This document shows positions 60,990 to 64,000 of a stretch of 64,000 nt of DNA, one piece after another. The position numbers and the translations under genes were made by a program. Below the pieces are notes generated by a model. That model ran no database searches and had not been told where the DNA came from. It saw only the letters and a list, made by a program, of their open reading frames with translations. This DNA is from Sipunculus nudus. Lineage: Eukaryota > Annelida > Sipuncula > Golfingiida > Sipunculidae. The DNA lies in the NCBI GenBank assembly GCA_026874595.1, contig CM049310.1, forward strand, positions 14,424,058 through 14,488,057. Direction: 5' to 3'. How positions within the stretch are numbered: the first letter of the stretch is position 1; the number at the start of each line of letters is the position of its first letter.

Positions 60990-63900
60990 CGTTTTCTTCT
61001 AGATTGGGTATCTTCACAAGAAAAATAAATAAAAAAAGAAAGCACTGAATTTGTCACAATCGTTAGACGAGAGAAACCATGTCTGTTAAGATTACCTGTG
61101 GCTCTTCATATTTCAGGATGATATAATAAACGCGGTCCCAGAGAGGCTGGATATCCTTACAAACTGATTGATTAGTTAACTTTCCTTTTTATTTATATGG
61201 TGTATACATCACTGCTCACCGGTATTGGTGTTAGAAGAAAACCCTCCCGCTCATTTATATATATGGTCTGCCATACCTAAAAGCAGTGTGCATGCTATTT
61301 TACACTTTGTCTTTGAGGTAATAAATCCATCTTTCGAAATTAGTCTCGTCAGGTCGTTGATATATATTTTTATTCAAAAGCATGTATTCATTTCGTATGC
61401 CAGACAGTCTTAAGAATTCACGCAAAAGGCCTCCATTACAGGCTTAATAGTGATAGCACCCTGAATCATTGTGCAACGGCAACTATATTCTGTAATTTAT
61501 CCTCATGTCCTTTTCATTTAAAAGCACTTGAGAATATACTTCTTGCCCTATTCCAGAGAGTGAATAAATCACAGCTAGAAAGCAGTCACAGAACCCATAC
61601 CTCCGCCCGCATACTGAGTTCAGATGAATATTACTTGGATCATTTTCAGATTGTACGGTAAGTAGTTCACAAACGCAGGAAATATATTAGCCCACGCAAA
61701 ATAAATATGTGTCACGGTTGACCGATCTGATGTTTGCATAACATGTCCGTTGTGCTCAGCCCAGCAGAACAAAACCAGCTCCAATTAGGCCAGAGCTTTC
61801 ATGCCAAGGGTTAAAGTTTCAGTCTGCTGTAAATTTTGCCCTTAAGGTTTCCTCTATTACTGATGAACGCTGACGGTCGGGACAAACCAAATCTCGCATC
61901 TATAAAAAAAAAAATCCTTTAAACAAAAAAAATGATGGTGACCCAGGTTACCTAAAAAAATTTTCCTTGGGTGTTATTCTAAGCCTCCTAATATTTTAAT
62001 CCAAAGCAATTCTTAACTTAGTAGCTTAGTGAAGTTGCAAACAAACATACCAATCAACCAATGGCAGCAAAAACTGTAACCTTCAGATTGATGGAAAATA
62101 AAAGAAAGTGATTTTTTGTTCCTTTATGGTGTCGTGTATCTCTTTCACAACAATGAAACTTTAATAATCATTTTGCCGTGCAGAGGCTTCAAATACCCAT
62201 TTTTTTTTAAATTTTCACGTGACATCTACCGGGGACAGATGGCAGCTGAACACCCTCAGTATATTAATTTCGTATAGTAGTCAGGATCTCGATATCAGGA
62301 TGACGAGTCACGACATCTCAGACCAGCTAGTATTATTCTTGGGTCAAAATCGGAACTAGATCATGAATCATTTAGACAACACGTATAAAAAAGCAATATA
62401 AGCACAGGTGCCGGCTAGGGATGTATTAAGATTTTCATTCAGTATGACGTCAATTTTAAAATGAAAAATGTTACACATTATGTTGGCCTGTGTTTTCCGT
62501 TTCTTTAATATAGAAACCTTGATGTTTCTTTAACTCATGTCTGTCATTTTACGATATTATGCCTTTACATTGAGCGGCATTTGAATGCAAATTGCGACGG
62601 GTCGTGCCGAAAGCCTCATAATTAAAAATATTCACACGATTTCTACGATTTCACACGCCAACACATAGTTTGTTTTGTTTGAACGATCGGGTAAATAATT
62701 AAAAATTTAGCATTTGTATATATCTGAAACGCTATGAGTTCACGAACAATGCCCTATTGGACGCAGCTGTTTGTATGATTTCGAAATCTGAATATTGGGA
62801 AAAATAGTAGTCGTATTTGTTAGATTTGCATTAATTTATAAACTTGACCATTTTATAAAGCCGTGTATTCTATAGCCGATCCCCCATTCTCGCCCGGTTC
62901 CACCCCTCCTTTTCCTCCCCCCCCCCCCCCCATAAAATGTTGAGGGGGCAAAAGTATAGCGCTCCCCCCGCCCCATTTTTTGCTAATCACATATATACAT
63001 ATTTTAATTTTGTAAAATGGTCTTCATCCTAGGTACTGTACCCTATATAGACTATATACAATTATATATGAATTTTGATAAGAGTCATAGTCAAAGGTAA
63101 TTAATTTACACCTATTTCGTTTGACCTAAACCTAATTTTCGGGCTAGTTATTCTTTCCAAGCTATCTCTGTTACCGTTCACTTGCGAGTAGCCGGTGAGG
63201 GCTGGAGTACCGGGGGATTAGGGAGATCGAGAGGAAGGCTTCCCTTTCGATCATTCGGCGATTTCAGATAACTTGTTTGCTATAATTTCTAACGTTATAT
63301 TCGCCGGTGCTTGCAGAATACCTGCGATTTTTAACGTATCACTTGCTAAAAACAAAAAAGCCACTTGTGTACTTAACATTATTCAGCATCTTACAAGCAC
63401 TTTAACCACTTAATAATTTTTCTCCTAAAGATGCGTAAAATTGTTTCTGAAAACAGTCATTATTTTATTTATGTGCCAAGGCTACTCCTTTTTGTTCTTG
63501 TACCCACAAAAAAAACATGAAAATAATTGAGTGAATATATTCCATCCTGTAAACAACATTTGAAAGTGGGCGTTCCTTGTTTACGGGACTGAAATAAAAT
63601 AGTTTCATAGACTTGTGCACCAATCTTTAATACAAAACCTTTGCATTAAGACATTTATAGAGTTGTCTTTGGGTGGGGATCTACAAACACTGGTAAATTT
63701 TTCATGACCTATGCATAGGAATGCCGTACTATCCATTTCCGTTGTATGTCTATTTCAACGCCATATAGTGTTCAACACTGACATTTTATAGTAAATTATT
63801 CCTTGTTTTGCCCAATTCATTGCCAGCATTTTGTGTTCTAGTTTAATGATTTTTCTCCGAATTTTAAATTAATCTTTTTTGCTGAAAACGTTTATCATTG

Positions 63901-64000
63901 ATAAGGATTGGTGGCAGATGTGATTCGTAAGTGAATGGCCACGAAGGTCTAAGAATAACGAGACTCAATGCAGTCTTAACTAGAAAGAGAGCGCAGACCT
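60990..64000. other. Unassigned stretch to the window end
   Basis: Contains a C-rich patch with a C run at about 62917-62931 and the related CCCCCGCCCCATTTTTT near 62964. Otherwise AT-rich, with one 62-codon plus frame at 61225-61413 that I cannot identify. No RNA gene, retroelement or repeat pair recognised. Confidence 0.4.

Noticed and set aside
60839-61048. Arg/Lys-rich 69-codon frame resembling a basic nuclear protein
   Set aside because: It is explained by the polypurine tract; there is no conserved residue pattern.

Overview
The window looks like intergenic or intronic nuclear DNA from an invertebrate animal, most likely a bivalve mollusc. The reasons are an AT-rich sequence with very long (AT)n and poly-G/poly-C runs, no operon-like coding, decayed BEL/Pao, Ty3/Gypsy and LINE retrotransposons, and a pearl-type repeat. 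The pearl-type repeat has tandem cores ending in motifs such as CCTATGGGCC and CTATAGCTCAGATGAC, which I associate with bivalve genomes. The species assignment is inference. I found no host exon that I can name; every recognisable protein fragment is retroelement-derived and disabled.

Layout. 545-2050 is a DNA transposon-like element with inverted ends rich in GGTTCTAGCTAGAACC palindromes. 5695-5830, 7376-9163, 12872-13001, 54141-54986 and 56925-57026 are pieces of one pearl-type family; the 7.4-9.2 kb copy carries five ~300-340 bp tandem units and the 54 kb copy ~160 bp units. Four insertions of one solo-LTR family lie at 13002-13764 (-), 14819-15624 (+), 25091-25981 (+) and 33275-34128 (+). 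Each is TGTTA...TAACA-like and each is flanked by a 4-bp direct duplication (AGTT, ACAC, AGAA, GTAC). 17214-22390 is a BEL/Pao relic (gag, zinc knuckle, protease, RT start, RNase H, integrase tail), interrupted around 19573-20499 by a hAT-like non-coding insertion. 35205-38215 is a LINE with endonuclease and reverse transcriptase. 51625-52610 is a Ty3/Gypsy RT-RNase H fragment followed by a putative LTR (52746-53812).

Smaller mobile pieces are a nested pair of inverted-repeat elements (42986-43900 with 43028-43700 inside, the latter containing a tRNA-Lys-like sequence), a 115-bp MITE at 44545-44659 with a TAAAT duplication, and a 240-290 bp dispersed family present at 23881-24122 (+) and 57691-57976 (-). 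There are also local duplications (49011-49456/49864-50238; 53955-55075/55150-55420), minisatellites, a 68-bp perfect palindrome, and many microsatellites. The rest is AT-rich sequence in which I see nothing I can support.

There is no evidence that genes here work together. The window records successive insertions, several of which can be ordered: an LTR landed in a pearl-type relic, a pearl-type element landed in a tandem duplicate, one MITE landed in another, and a hAT-like element landed in BEL RT.
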